From positions 27,798 through 91,797 of the forward strand of contig JAHEKR010000002.1 in NCBI GenBank assembly GCA_024638225.1: 64,000 bases of DNA. The letters are read 5' to 3'. This stretch comes from Flavobacteriaceae bacterium. GTDB taxonomy: Bacteria > Bacteroidota > Bacteroidia > Flavobacteriales > Flavobacteriaceae. The notes under the pieces were generated by a model. The model was not told the DNA's origin. It searched no databases and saw only the letters and a program-made list of their open reading frames with translations. Positions 9,005-18,877 of this stretch are shown here, in pieces. The translations under genes were made by a program, and so were the position numbers. Positions within the stretch are counted from its first letter, which is position 1; the number at the start of each line of letters is the position of its first letter.

Positions 9005-10042
9005 ATGTTAAGGCAACGGCTTTATTTTATTGATGCCCTTCGCGCCTTTGCTATTTTGATGATGCTGCAGGGCCATTTAATCAGTGGATTGCTTGACCCA
9101 TCGACCATTGACCCAAATCATTTTGTTTACCAATTGTGGTACTACTGCCGTGGATTTACCGCGCCCGTATTTTTTACAATCACGGGCTGGGTGTTTATGT
9201 TTTTGTTATTGCGAAATGGTGAATCCGGTTGGGCAAATCCAAGAGTCAAAAAAGGGCTAAAAAGAGCTGTTGAACTCATTCTTTGGGGATATGCACTTCG
9301 GCTATCTTTTGTCTACTTATTGTCTTCTGGAAAACTAACCAAAACCTTTATGCAACCCGATGTACTGCACATCATTGGGCTTGGGTTGGTGTTTTTGGTT
9401 GGTTCCTATCTTATTTTGCATAAACTTGGTAAAATAAATGCACTGGTTTTCTTTTTGATCACCGTAGCTGTCTTTTCAACCAATACCCTTTACACAGACA
9501 TCGTTTTTGATAGACTTCCCTATTTTATCGCAGCCTATTTAACCAAAGCAAACGGAGCTGTATTTTATATCCTTCCGTGGCTAGGATATGTAAGTTTTGG
9601 CGCGGGTATTGCCTATATCTTTCCTACGCAAACAAAGAAACTAAGGTTGTGGAGTCTTGCTTTTATCGCTACTGGGTTTGTGCTTTCTTTTCACAACCAA
9701 CTTTTTGGACAGCTTGGAGATACAGACTTTTTGTTTGTCCGTCTTGGCGATGTGCTGCTGCTATTTGGTTTTTTCATGCTTTTGGAGCCGTTGATTCGGC
9801 AAAGCTTATGGCAAAAAATCGGCACCAAAACCTTATCGCTCTATATTGTACACTACGTGATATTATACGGAAGTTTTACCAGCATTGGTCTGTATAAATT
9901 TTACAAAGAATCGCTTTCTTGGCAAGTAACCGTTGTTGGTGCACTTGGCTTTGTGGTTGGGATTACGGCAGTTGTGTTGCTTTATCCAATAACGCTAAAG
10001 CCTTGGGTTGGGCGGGTGAGGCGTGGTTTGGGGTTGAAGTGA
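9005..10042 (+). CDS. DUF1624/heparan-alpha-glucosaminide N-acetyltransferase-like membrane protein
   Basis: A 345-residue polytopic protein with about ten hydrophobic segments. The N-terminus RLYFIDALRAFAILMMLQGH is the family hallmark: an Asp followed by an Arg-Ala-Phe stretch and a His at the membrane face. Related proteins transfer acetyl groups across membranes; the substrate here is unknown. Only 9 nt separate it from argH, so it is probably expressed with the arginine operon, although a functional link is not evident. Confidence 0.75.
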   Translation: MLRQRLYFIDALRAFAILMMLQGHLISGLLDPSTIDPNHFVYQLWYYCRGFTAPVFFTITGWVFMFLLLRNGESGWANPRVKKGLKRAVELILWGYALRLSFVYLLSSGKLTKTFMQPDVLHIIGLGLVFLVGSYLILHKLGKINALVFFLITVAVFSTNTLYTDIVFDRLPYFIAAYLTKANGAVFYILPWLGYVSFGAGIAYIFPTQTKKLRLWSLAFIATGFVLSFHNQLFGQLGDTDFLFVRLGDVLLLFGFFMLLEPLIRQSLWQKIGTKTLSLYIVHYVILYGSFTSIGLYKFYKESLSWQVTVVGALGFVVGITAVVLLYPITLKPWVGRVRRGLGLK

Positions 10043-10112
10043 ATGGCGAATGTGATACTTTATGTGTTATTTTTTTGATCCGTAAAATTATATACAACGA
10101 TTTTCATATTTT

Positions 10113-10667
10113 TCATTCCGTCTTTATCCTCATCTTTTTCAGTTTTCCACGCTTGGAAAAATATTTAATTTTCAATTTCACACCTTCCTTTTTTAATAAA
10201 GCTTTTAGTTTCGGATAAGCTTCAATTCCATAGCCATTAATTGAGTTAATTTCCATGCCGTCTTCAATACCCTTTTTATCCAATTCGGAGTTTGGCTGTA
10301 CACTTTCAAAAAGCATTTTATTGCCTTCCCTATTTATTCTAAAGTCAGTGCACGGATACTCAAACTTACTGTTATTCAAACTGTTTGGTTCATAATATGC
10401 GGTTAATTCAGAATAATCAAAAATCCAATTATAACGATTCATTATACCATTTCCCAGAATACCCAATATGTTTGGGAAAGTATTGACGCCTTCCTTTGAT
10501 AGTGGAATAGAGATGGGGACATCTGTGTGGTTTTCCTGCATAAAATTTAAAGAAAGTAAGCTGCTTTCAAACAGTTCATCTTCTCCAGTTAACGTTTGGA
10601 ATGAGGCAATAACTTTGGGATCAAATACTTCTAGCAAATTGTTATCCCTCGTAATGTTACTATTCAA
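10113..10667 (-). pseudogene. N-terminally truncated aspartyl-protease/PDZ protein remnant
   Basis: The 184 residues resemble the second half of the Bacteroidota retropepsin-like proteins: the lobe ending GILGNGIMNRYNWIFDY, then a PDZ-like domain (VQPNSELDKKGIEDGMEINSINGYG). The signal peptide and first lobe with the catalytic Asp-Thr/Ser-Gly are absent. The frame opens only with a TTG about 17 bp downstream of the lpdA terminator, so the 5' part seems to have been lost. It may still be translated, but protease activity is not expected. Confidence 0.55.
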
Positions 10668-10684
10668 TAAAAAAAGTTGGGCAT

Positions 10685-10712
10685 AAAAAAAGGCGTTACA
10701 AACGCCTTTTTT
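10685..10712 (-). terminator. Rho-independent terminator after lpdA (bidirectional form)
   Basis: A perfect GGCGTT/AACGCC stem with a 3-nt loop is flanked by an A-run on one side and a T-run on the other, so it can end transcription in both directions. It lies 20 nt past the lpdA stop. Confidence 0.85.
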
Positions 10713-10732
10713 ATCATTTTGCTGTAGTTACG

Positions 10733-12130
10733 CTACACGTGCAAGGCACGGTCTTCGGTAGCGGCTAGTGCTGCTTCTTTTACCGCTTCGGCATAGGTAG
10801 GGTGCGCATGGCTCATCCGTGCTACATCCTCGGCAGAGGCGCGGAATTCCATAGCCGTTACGGCTTCTGTAATCAGGTCGGAAGCTCGTGCGCCTATCAT
10901 GTGTGCGCCCAAGATTTCATCTGTTTCTGCGTGCGCTAATATTTTGATAAAACCATCTGTATCCATACTTGCTCTGGAACGTCCCAGCGCACGCATGGGG
11001 AATTGCCCTTTTTTGTAGGCAACTCCAGCAGCTTTAAGCTCTTCCTCCGTTTTGCCTACTGCAGCTACTTCTGGCCATGTGTAAATAACGTTTGGAATAA
11101 GGTTGTAGTCAATATGCGGTTTTTGTCCGGCAATAAACTCAGCGACCATGACGCCTTCTTCTTCGGCTTTGTGTGCCAACATGGCTCCTCGGACCACATC
11201 GCCAATGGCGTATATGTTTGGTGCTGCTTGAAGTTGATCGTTTACTTCTACCTGACCTTTGTCGTTGAGTACAATTCCAGCAGCTTCGGCATTAAGTCCA
11301 TTGGTGTAGGGCCTACGTCCAACAGAAACCAAACAGTAATCCCCTTCAAATGTCTGGGCTGCTCCTTTTTTGTCATTTGCCGTTACCGTTACCTTTTTTC
11401 CTTTGCGGCTTACAGCAGTAACTTGATGTGAGAGGTGAAATTTCACCCCTTGTTTTTTCATCACTTTCATCAATTCTTTAGAAAGTGCAGCATCCAGTAC
11501 CGGACTGATGCGAACGGCGTATTCAATGACGCTTACCTCAGCACCCAATCGGCGGTATACCTGTCCGAGTTCCAATCCAATAACACCTCCACCAATGACA
11601 ACGAGATGTTTGGGAATTTCAGAAAGCTCCAAGGCCTCTGTGGACGTAATGACACGTTCTTTGTCTAAGTCAATAAACGGCAGGCTGCCCGGCGTAGAGC
11701 CCGTGGCAATGATGGTCTTTTTTGCTTCAATCACTTGAGCATCTTTCCCTGTGATTTTAATATGGGTCGCGTCTTCAAAAGAACCCAATCCCCGAAGGAC
11801 AGTGATTTTGTTTTTATCCATCAGGTAATCAATACCCTTGACGGTTGTAGAAACTACTTCTCGCTTGCGGGCAATCATTTGCGGAAAATTGACCTCAATA
11901 GCACCTTTGACGTCTATACCGTGCTCGGCAAAGTCTTTTGTGGCTGTTTCGTAGTGATGCGAAGAATCTAAAAGAGATTTGGATGGAATACAACCCACAT
12001 TAAGGCAAGTACCTCCTAGTGTAGCTTCTTTTTCTATTAATGCTGTTTTCATGCCTAGTTGAGCACAACGAATGGCGGCAACATAGCCCCCAGGTCCAGA
12101 TCCAATAATGGCAACATCAAATTGATTCAT
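10733..12130 (-). CDS. lpdA: Dihydrolipoyl dehydrogenase
   Basis: E3 flavoprotein of 2-oxoacid dehydrogenase complexes and the glycine cleavage system; reoxidises dihydrolipoamide with NAD+. The FAD motif GSGPGGYVAA, the redox disulfide Cys42/Cys47 (GGTCLNVGCIPSK) and the C-terminal HAHPTYAE catalytic His-Glu pair are present. 465 residues, full length. It stands alone, with its own promoter and terminator. Confidence 0.97.
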   Translation of the reverse strand: MNQFDVAIIGSGPGGYVAAIRCAQLGMKTALIEKEATLGGTCLNVGCIPSKSLLDSSHHYETATKDFAEHGIDVKGAIEVNFPQMIARKREVVSTTVKGIDYLMDKNKITVLRGLGSFEDATHIKITGKDAQVIEAKKTIIATGSTPGSLPFIDLDKERVITSTEALELSEIPKHLVVIGGGVIGLELGQVYRRLGAEVSVIEYAVRISPVLDAALSKELMKVMKKQGVKFHLSHQVTAVSRKGKKVTVTANDKKGAAQTFEGDYCLVSVGRRPYTNGLNAEAAGIVLNDKGQVEVNDQLQAAPNIYAIGDVVRGAMLAHKAEEEGVMVAEFIAGQKPHIDYNLIPNVIYTWPEVAAVGKTEEELKAAGVAYKKGQFPMRALGRSRASMDTDGFIKILAHAETDEILGAHMIGARASDLITEAVTAMEFRASAEDVARMSHAHPTYAEAVKEAALAATEDRALHV

Positions 12131-12147
12131 CTCACTTAATTTTAATA

Positions 12148-12155
12148 CAAATGTA
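12148..12155 (-). promoter_or_regulatory. Candidate lpdA promoter -7 box
   Basis: On the minus strand TACATTTG matches TAnnTTTG, with a TTTG -33 box about 21 nt further upstream (12180-12177). Transcription would start about 10 nt before the lpdA ATG. A near-match on the plus strand (TATATTTA at 12168-12175) could serve nhaC. Confidence 0.5.
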
Positions 12156-12223
12156 CGGGTATGTGAGTATATTTAGCAAAGTAAAATACCTATTCACAAC
12201 AAAATCGTATTATTACATCATAA

Positions 12224-13657
12224 ATGAAACAAAAGCCCACCCTACCACTTCGTTTGGCCATGCTCCCCATAGTGGCATTGGTTCTGTTACTTTCGCTAAA
12301 TGTTAGTATTTATGGAGATGATGCATTGGGCGGTTCCAATCAGTTTATCTTACTCCTTGGCGGTGCCGTTGCAGCTATGGTTGGTTTTAGAAAAAAAGTC
12401 AGTGACAAAGACATGCTACAACAAGTGGCGGAAAACCTCAAATCGGTTACGGGTGCTATACTTATCTTGTTGTTTGTGGGTGCTTTGGCTGGAACATGGC
12501 TGGTCAGTGGCATTATTCCCGCCATGATTTATTATGGACTTCAAATTTTACATCCCACCTTTTTCTTGGCAGCTTGTATTATTATCTGTGCGCTCATTTC
12601 AGTGGCTACGGGCAGCAGCTGGACCACTTCAGCCACCGTGGGCATTGCACTCATTGGCATTGGAAAAGCCATGGGTCTTCCTGTGGGCATGATTGCTGGA
12701 GCGGTTATATCTGGGGCTTATTTTGGCGATAAGATGTCGCCTTTGAGTGACACGACCAACCTTGCACCTGCTATGGCTGGTGGTGAATTGTTTTCGCATA
12801 TACGCTATATGACCATCACCACCGTCCCAACCATATTGGTGACGCTCGTTGTGTTTCTCATTATCGGCTTCACCCATGACACAACAGCCGTTGCACAAAC
12901 CGAACCCTTGCTATTGGCCATTAAAGAACGTTTTAGCATCAGTCCACTTTTGTTTATAGTGCCGGTAATTGTCGTGGTGCTTATTGCCCGCAAAACTCCT
13001 CCATTAGTAGCCTTACTTATCGGGACACTTTTGGGTGTGATTTTTGCACTTATCTTTCAGCAAAATCTACTAACCGAATTAGCAGGTGTTGCCCAATTAA
13101 AGCTTTCATCTGGATACAGGGTACTCATGGATACCATAACCATTTCTACATCTATAGAAACAAGTAACCCACTACTGAATGATTTATTTCAATCGGGTGG
13201 AATGGCTGGAATGCTTGGCACTATTTGGTTGATTATTTGTGCCATGGTGTTTGGAGGTATTATGGATGCCATTGGTGCGCTTAAAGCAATTAGTGCAGCA
13301 CTGTTAAGCTGGGCGCAATCTACTTTTCAATTATTTGCCAGCACTGTTGTTTCTTGTCTGGCGATTAATGTTACAGCTTCTGATCAATATTTGTCCTTGG
13401 TTGTACCGGGGAAAATGTTTGACCAAGCGTATAAAGACCGAAACCTAGCTCCCGAAAATTTGAGTCGTACACTCGAAGACTCGGGTACCGTAACCTCCGT
13501 TTTGGTACCCTGGAATACTTGTGGTGCATACCAGTCTGGAGTTTTGGGTGTTTCTGTAGCTGAGTATTTTGTATACGCCATCTTTAATTGGTTAAGCCCA
13601 TTTACTACCTTGCTTGTTGCTGCCATTGGCTACAAAATCAAGCAGCTAAAATCCTAG
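12224..13657 (+). CDS. nhaC: NhaC family Na+/H+ antiporter
   Basis: A 477-residue inner-membrane protein with about twelve hydrophobic segments. Conserved features of the NhaC group include the GAYFGDKMSPLSDTTNLAP segment and the C-terminal VPWNTCGAYQSGVLGV segment. It exchanges protons for Na+ and supports pH and salt homeostasis, fitting a marine organism. It is divergent from lpdA and monocistronic by spacing. Confidence 0.88.
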   Translation: MKQKPTLPLRLAMLPIVALVLLLSLNVSIYGDDALGGSNQFILLLGGAVAAMVGFRKKVSDKDMLQQVAENLKSVTGAILILLFVGALAGTWLVSGIIPAMIYYGLQILHPTFFLAACIIICALISVATGSSWTTSATVGIALIGIGKAMGLPVGMIAGAVISGAYFGDKMSPLSDTTNLAPAMAGGELFSHIRYMTITTVPTILVTLVVFLIIGFTHDTTAVAQTEPLLLAIKERFSISPLLFIVPVIVVVLIARKTPPLVALLIGTLLGVIFALIFQQNLLTELAGVAQLKLSSGYRVLMDTITISTSIETSNPLLNDLFQSGGMAGMLGTIWLIICAMVFGGIMDAIGALKAISAALLSWAQSTFQLFASTVVSCLAINVTASDQYLSLVVPGKMFDQAYKDRNLAPENLSRTLEDSGTVTSVLVPWNTCGAYQSGVLGVSVAEYFVYAIFNWLSPFTTLLVAAIGYKIKQLKS

Positions 13658-13754
13658 CATCAGCATTAATTATTAGTTGATAGATAATTAAAATAAAGTT
13701 CGCCTCTAACCTCTTGTAATTTTTGTATTTTTATTTCATTAAAAATCAATAGTT

Positions 13755-15878
13755 ATGAGCGAAAGTAAATGCCCCTTCCACGGAGCAACAACCCAACCCA
13801 ACCTTGGAACACAAAACAAAGATTGGTGGCCAAATCATTTAAACTTAGATATCCTAAGACAACACGACGCCAAAAGTAACCCCATACAAGAAATTAACTA
13901 TCGTGAAAACGTTAAGAACCTTGACCTTGAAGCGGTAAAGGAAGATATTGTTCAGGTGATGCGTGACAGTAAAGACTGGTGGCCTGCGGATTATGGTCAT
14001 TATGGTCCCTTTTTTATTCGTATGACATGGCACGTAGCTGGAACTTACCGCACTGGTGATGGACGAGGAGGTGCAGCTACTGGCGCTCAACGCTTTGCAC
14101 CACTGAATTCATGGCCTGATAACGGAAACCTTGACAAAGCACGTCGCTTACTTTGGCCTGTTAAGGAAAAGTACGGAAACGACCTTAGCTGGGCGGACCT
14201 ACTCGTTCTTGCAGGGAATGTAGCCATTGAAGACATGGGCGGACCTAACCACGGTACCGCTTTGGGAAGAGAAGATATTTGGCATCCAGAAAAAGATATT
14301 TATTGGGGAGCAGAAGACGAATGGCTTGGCGACAACCGTTACGGAAAAACACGTCAAGATTTAGAAAATCCCTTGGCGGCTGTTCAGATGGGCCTTATTT
14401 ACGTAAACCCTGAAGGACCCAATGGAAACCCAGATCCTGCATTGTCAGCACAAGACGTACGCGAAACATTTAAGCGCATGGCAATGAACGATGCGGAAAC
14501 TGTAGCGCTAACCGCTGGAGGGCATACATTTGGCAAAGCCCATGGAGCAGGAGATGATGGTCTGGTTGGTGTTGAACCTGAAGGAGCTTCCATTGAAGAG
14601 CAAGGTTTTGGTTGGATGAGTACTTTTAAATCTGGTAAAGGAGTAGATGCCATAACTAGTGGTATTGAGGGGCCTTGGACGACCAACCCAACACAATGGG
14701 ATATGGGTTATTTCGATCTGCTGTTCAAGTATGAGTGGGAATGTAAGAAAAGTCCTGCTGGGGCTTTTCAATGGCATCCTGTAAATTGTGCTGAAGAAGA
14801 CATGGTTCCACAAGTAGATGGAAGTGACCATAAAGTGCTTCCGATGATGACCACGGCGGATATCTCGCTAAAAGTTGATCCTGCGTACAGAAAAATCTGT
14901 GAACGCTTTATCGAAAACCCGGATGAGTTTGGCGAAACCTTTGCGCGAGCCTGGTTTAAGTTACTTCACCGTGATATGGGACCAAAAAGCAACTATGTAG
15001 CAGGGGACTTTAAAGATGTTGACTACATTTGGCAAGATCCTGTACCAGCGGGAAAAACACTTTCTGCGGCAGATGAAGAAAAAGTAAGAGCTGCGCTTGA
15101 ATCCAGTAGGCTTACTCATCAACAAATGGTAGAAACTGCTTGGGCATCTGCATCAACCTTCCGTGGGTCAGACAATCGTGGAGGTGCCAATGGGGCGCGA
15201 ATCCGACTTAAACCGCAAAAAAATTGGGCGGTTAACAAACCTGGCCAGCTTTCAGCAGTACTAGCCGTTTATGAGGATATAGCAGCCAACACGGGTGCTA
15301 GTGTTGCAGATGTTATCATTCTTGGTGGTGCTGTGGGTATTGAGCAAGCAAGTGGTGCCCAAGTAACTGTTTCGACAGGGCGTGGCGATGCTACTCAAGA
15401 AGATACAGATGTTGATTCATTCAACTTACTCAAGCCTAGAGCATGTGGATTTAGAAATTACAGCGAAAAAGAATTTGCCGTATCGCCTGAAGAAATCATG
15501 CTTGACAAAGCCCAGCTTCTTGGAATTACCCCTACCGAAATGACCGTTTTGGTTGGAGGCATGCGCGCGATGGGCATTTCGTCTAATGATGATGGCGTTT
15601 GGACAGATGGGAAGTTAGATAATAGTTGGTTTAAAACGCTTTTATCTATGGATGTTAAATGGCAGACTGCTGCTTACAACTCCTATGTTGGTCATGACAG
15701 GACTACTGGAAAAGAAGTGCGTACAGCATCACGAACAGATTTGGTTTTTGGGTCGAATTCTGAGCTACGTGCTATTGTCGAAGTCTATGCGCAAAACGAC
15801 AATAACGACAAGTTTGTACATGACTTCATAGCTGCTTGGAATAAGGTTATGGATGCAGATCGATTCGATCTAAAATAA
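13755..15878 (+). CDS. katG: Catalase-peroxidase
   Basis: Bifunctional heme enzyme that removes H2O2. The distal Arg89-Trp92-His93 (RMTWH), Tyr216 (GLIYVNPEG), Met242 and proximal His257 ([10 protein letters not shown]) are all present, so the Trp-Tyr-Met adduct needed for catalase activity can form. The N-terminal CPFHG and the length of 707 residues are normal, with the duplicated C-terminal half retained. Monocistronic, with a strong terminator. OxyR is encoded 22 kb away; no OxyR site was identified here. Confidence 0.97.
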   Translation: MSESKCPFHGATTQPNLGTQNKDWWPNHLNLDILRQHDAKSNPIQEINYRENVKNLDLEAVKEDIVQVMRDSKDWWPADYGHYGPFFIRMTWHVAGTYRTGDGRGGAATGAQRFAPLNSWPDNGNLDKARRLLWPVKEKYGNDLSWADLLVLAGNVAIEDMGGPNHGTALGREDIWHPEKDIYWGAEDEWLGDNRYGKTRQDLENPLAAVQMGLIYVNPEGPNGNPDPALSAQDVRETFKRMAMNDAETVALTAGGHTFGKAHGAGDDGLVGVEPEGASIEEQGFGWMSTFKSGKGVDAITSGIEGPWTTNPTQWDMGYFDLLFKYEWECKKSPAGAFQWHPVNCAEEDMVPQVDGSDHKVLPMMTTADISLKVDPAYRKICERFIENPDEFGETFARAWFKLLHRDMGPKSNYVAGDFKDVDYIWQDPVPAGKTLSAADEEKVRAALESSRLTHQQMVETAWASASTFRGSDNRGGANGARIRLKPQKNWAVNKPGQLSAVLAVYEDIAANTGASVADVIILGGAVGIEQASGAQVTVSTGRGDATQEDTDVDSFNLLKPRACGFRNYSEKEFAVSPEEIMLDKAQLLGITPTEMTVLVGGMRAMGISSNDDGVWTDGKLDNSWFKTLLSMDVKWQTAAYNSYVGHDRTTGKEVRTASRTDLVFGSNSELRAIVEVYAQNDNNDKFVHDFIAAWNKVMDADRFDLK

Positions 15879-15907
15879 TTATTCTATTCAATAGAAAGTC
15901 ACATTAT

Positions 15908-15937
15908 AAAAGCTCGATGGAATCATCGGGCTTTTTT
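15908..15937 (+). terminator. Rho-independent terminator of katG
   Basis: A 10-bp stem (AAGCTCGATG with CATCGGGCTT, one G-T pair) with a GAAT loop and six T, starting 29 nt after the katG stop. Confidence 0.88.
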
Positions 15938-15960
15938 GTTGTATTTTTGATACATAAACA

Positions 15961-18243
15961 ATGATGAGTAAATCAAGATTTCGCGTCAAAGCGCTAAACC
16001 GACAACAGCAAATTGTTTGGGGTGCCTTTTGTGTCCTTATTTCAATTTTACTTTTTGCCGCTTTTTTCTCGTTTTTCCAAACTTGGAAGGCAGACCAAAG
16101 TACGCTTGGCCAATTTACCGACCGAACGGTAGTAGCCCAAAACAGCATTCGCAAGTTAGGAGCAATACTAAGTCATTTATTTATTTATCAAGGAGTGGGT
16201 ATTGGTGCCTTTCTTGTAGCTTTTATGGTGTTTGTTACGGGAATCAGCTATTTTTTAAACCAAGGAGTGGCAAAAATTAGTGGGCGTTGGATATGGACTT
16301 TGTTGTTGGCACTATGGGTTTCAATGGCTGTTGCTTTGGTTTTACCGCAGTACCCGTTATTGAGTGGAGTAACTGGTTTTGAAAGCACTACCCTACTGGT
16401 ACAATACATAGGACCGCTAGGCGTAGGTGCACTGCTTGCGATGATTGGTATAAGCTTTTTGGTCTTTCAACTTAAATGGAAACCTGAAAATGTTCGCCTA
16501 CCATCATTTAAAAAATCAGTCAAAGAAGAACCAATTGAAGAAGTTATCCCACAAGAAGAAGTGAATGAAGTATCATTCAAAGCTCCACCTGAACCTAAAA
16601 AACCAGTAACAAAAGTCAAGGAGAAAGCCATTTCGGAAACGCGAAAACAAGAAGACGATGTAACCCTATCAGTTGTAGATACAGAAGAGGATGAAGTCGT
16701 CAAAAAGGCGAAGAAATTAGTAGCAGATTTTGGTGAAGTTGATCCAACACTAGAATTAAAGAATTTCCATTCTCCGACTGAATCGCTGCTTAAAAGCTAT
16801 CCACATGAGGGAATTACCATTAACGAACAAGAGTTAGAGGAAAACAAAGAACGAATTGTGGAGACCCTTAGTAACTATCAAATTGGGATAGCCGACATCA
16901 AAGCGACTATTGGACCTACCGTCACCCTTTATGAAATAGTTCCCGCCGCTGGTGTTCGCGTATCCAAAATCAAGAACTTAGAAGATGATATTGCACTATC
17001 TCTTGCTGCTTTAGGAATTCGAATTATCGCACCTATCCCAGGAAAAGGAACGGTGGGTATTGAAGTGCCAAACAAAAATGCGACTATAGTTTCCATGCGC
17101 TCGGTCATTCTAGCGAAAAAATTTCAAGAAGCAGAGATGGAACTACCGCTTGCCTTGGGAAAAACAATCAGTAATGAGACTTTTGTTGTTGATCTTGCCA
17201 AGATGCCTCACTTGCTAATGGCGGGTGCTACTGGGCAAGGAAAGTCAGTAGGCTTAAATGTCATTTTAACTTCATTGCTATACAAAAAGCATCCTGCCGA
17301 AATCAAGTTCGTACTTGTTGATCCAAAGAAAGTGGAACTGACCTTATTCAACAAAATAGAACGGCATTATCTTGCTAAGCTTCCTGATGTGGAAGATTCC
17401 ATTATTACAGATAACAAACAAGTTATCAATACACTAAACTCGTTATGTATCGAGATGGATCGACGGTACGACATGCTTAAAAACGCCATGTGTCGCAACA
17501 TAAAAGAGTACAACGCTAAATTTAAAGAGCGACGATTAAATCCCCACGATGGTCACGCCTATCTACCGTATATCGTTTTGGTTATTGATGAGTTTGCAGA
17601 TTTAATTATGACCGCAGGCAAAGAAGTAGAGACTCCTATTGCGAGATTGGCACAGTTGGCTAGAGCTATTGGTATTCACCTTATTATCGCCACACAGCGT
17701 CCGTCTGTGAATGTCATTACAGGATTGATTAAGGCAAATTTTCCTGCTCGAGTTGCCTTTCGGGTTACTTCCAAAGTAGACTCACGTACCATTTTAGATA
17801 GTGGTGGTGCTGATCAACTCATTGGAAGAGGAGATATGCTGTTTACACAAGGGAACAACCTCATCCGGCTTCAATGTGCTTTTGTGGATACCCCGGAAGT
17901 TGAAAAAATAACCGACTTTATTGGTGCGCAACGTGCATATGCTCAAGCTCATCAACTTCCAGAATACGTTTCTGACGATTCGACAAGTACCAAAGAAAAC
18001 AATATAGAAGATCGTGACCCTATTTTTAGAGAAGCTGCTGAAGTTGTCGTTAATGCACAACAAGGCTCGGCATCCCTTTTGCAACGAAAGCTAAAATTGG
18101 GCTACAATCGAGCAGGTCGAATCATTGATCAATTAGAGGCTGCCGGTATTGTTGGTCCCTTTGGCGGTAGCAAAGCTCGTGAGGTTTTGTTTCCTGATGT
18201 GATTTCGTTGCATGAATTTTTAGAAAATGAACAAAATAGCTAA
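15961..18243 (+). CDS. ftsK: DNA translocase FtsK/SpoIIIE
   Basis: Septum-anchored DNA pump for chromosome segregation. Order of parts in 760 residues: about four membrane segments (to residue 170), a charged Glu/Lys/Pro-rich linker, the alpha/beta motor with Walker A at 422-429 (GATGQGKS) and Walker B VLVIDEFAD, and the C-terminal winged-helix gamma domain (SLLQRKLKLGYNRAGRIID). A second ATG at 15964 is equally possible as start. The 3' end overlaps lolA by 17 bp. Confidence 0.96.
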   Translation: MMSKSRFRVKALNRQQQIVWGAFCVLISILLFAAFFSFFQTWKADQSTLGQFTDRTVVAQNSIRKLGAILSHLFIYQGVGIGAFLVAFMVFVTGISYFLNQGVAKISGRWIWTLLLALWVSMAVALVLPQYPLLSGVTGFESTTLLVQYIGPLGVGALLAMIGISFLVFQLKWKPENVRLPSFKKSVKEEPIEEVIPQEEVNEVSFKAPPEPKKPVTKVKEKAISETRKQEDDVTLSVVDTEEDEVVKKAKKLVADFGEVDPTLELKNFHSPTESLLKSYPHEGITINEQELEENKERIVETLSNYQIGIADIKATIGPTVTLYEIVPAAGVRVSKIKNLEDDIALSLAALGIRIIAPIPGKGTVGIEVPNKNATIVSMRSVILAKKFQEAEMELPLALGKTISNETFVVDLAKMPHLLMAGATGQGKSVGLNVILTSLLYKKHPAEIKFVLVDPKKVELTLFNKIERHYLAKLPDVEDSIITDNKQVINTLNSLCIEMDRRYDMLKNAMCRNIKEYNAKFKERRLNPHDGHAYLPYIVLVIDEFADLIMTAGKEVETPIARLAQLARAIGIHLIIATQRPSVNVITGLIKANFPARVAFRVTSKVDSRTILDSGGADQLIGRGDMLFTQGNNLIRLQCAFVDTPEVEKITDFIGAQRAYAQAHQLPEYVSDDSTSTKENNIEDRDPIFREAAEVVVNAQQGSASLLQRKLKLGYNRAGRIIDQLEAAGIVGPFGGSKAREVLFPDVISLHEFLENEQNS

Positions 18244-18877
18244 GCTCCTACTCATCTGTCTTTGTACTTCTAGTTTTACACTTGCGCAAGAGCATGAAGC
18301 GCGAGCCAACAAATTATTGGAAAAAGTATCGAAAACGCTTGCCTCTTATTCGAATATTAAGGTTGATTTTACCTACGAATTGGTAAACAGAAGTGAATAC
18401 ATTCAACAAAAAGAGCGTGGTTCACTAGTTGTCCAAGGCGACTCCTATTTATTGAATTTAATGGGGATAAAACAAATATGTGACGGTAGCCAAGTGCATA
18501 CTGTCAATCCTGAGAATGAAGAAGTGCTTATCGAAGATGTCGGCGATGCCTTAGGCGAAGGGCTCAACCCATCCTCACTTTTTAGCTTCTACAAAGAAGG
18601 TTATCTATTTACATGGGATATAAAACAGCCCATTCTAGGTGGAAGAACGATACAATACATTAAATTAACTCCTATTGACACCTATGCACAAGCCGCATAC
18701 CTGCTGCTGGGAATAGATACCAAAACCTATCATATCTACAAACTTATTGAAGTTGGTGAAAACGATACAGAGACCACGCTGACAGTTCGAAGCTTTACCC
18801 CTGATGTGGACTTGGCAGCAGATACTTTTGTGTTTGACCAAAAAGATTATCCCAACTATTACATAGATCGTCTTTAA
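18227..18877 (+). CDS. lolA: LolA-like outer-membrane lipoprotein carrier
   Basis: A 216-residue periplasmic protein with a cleavable signal peptide (hydrophobic residues 5-20 ending LAQ). The body follows the LolA pattern: amphipathic N-terminal helix, IKVDFTYEL, then beta strands with LNPSSLFSFY. It should accept lipoproteins from the inner membrane and deliver them to the outer membrane. It overlaps ftsK by 17 bp and the next gene by 1 bp (TAATG). Confidence 0.88.
   Translation: MNKIAKLLLICLCTSSFTLAQEHEARANKLLEKVSKTLASYSNIKVDFTYELVNRSEYIQQKERGSLVVQGDSYLLNLMGIKQICDGSQVHTVNPENEEVLIEDVGDALGEGLNPSSLFSFYKEGYLFTWDIKQPILGGRTIQYIKLTPIDTYAQAAYLLLGIDTKTYHIYKLIEVGENDTETTLTVRSFTPDVDLAADTFVFDQKDYPNYYIDRL

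Noticed and set aside
13658-13754. OxyR site in front of katG
   Set aside because: The 97-bp gap is AT-rich and no spaced ATAG-type pattern could be identified with confidence.
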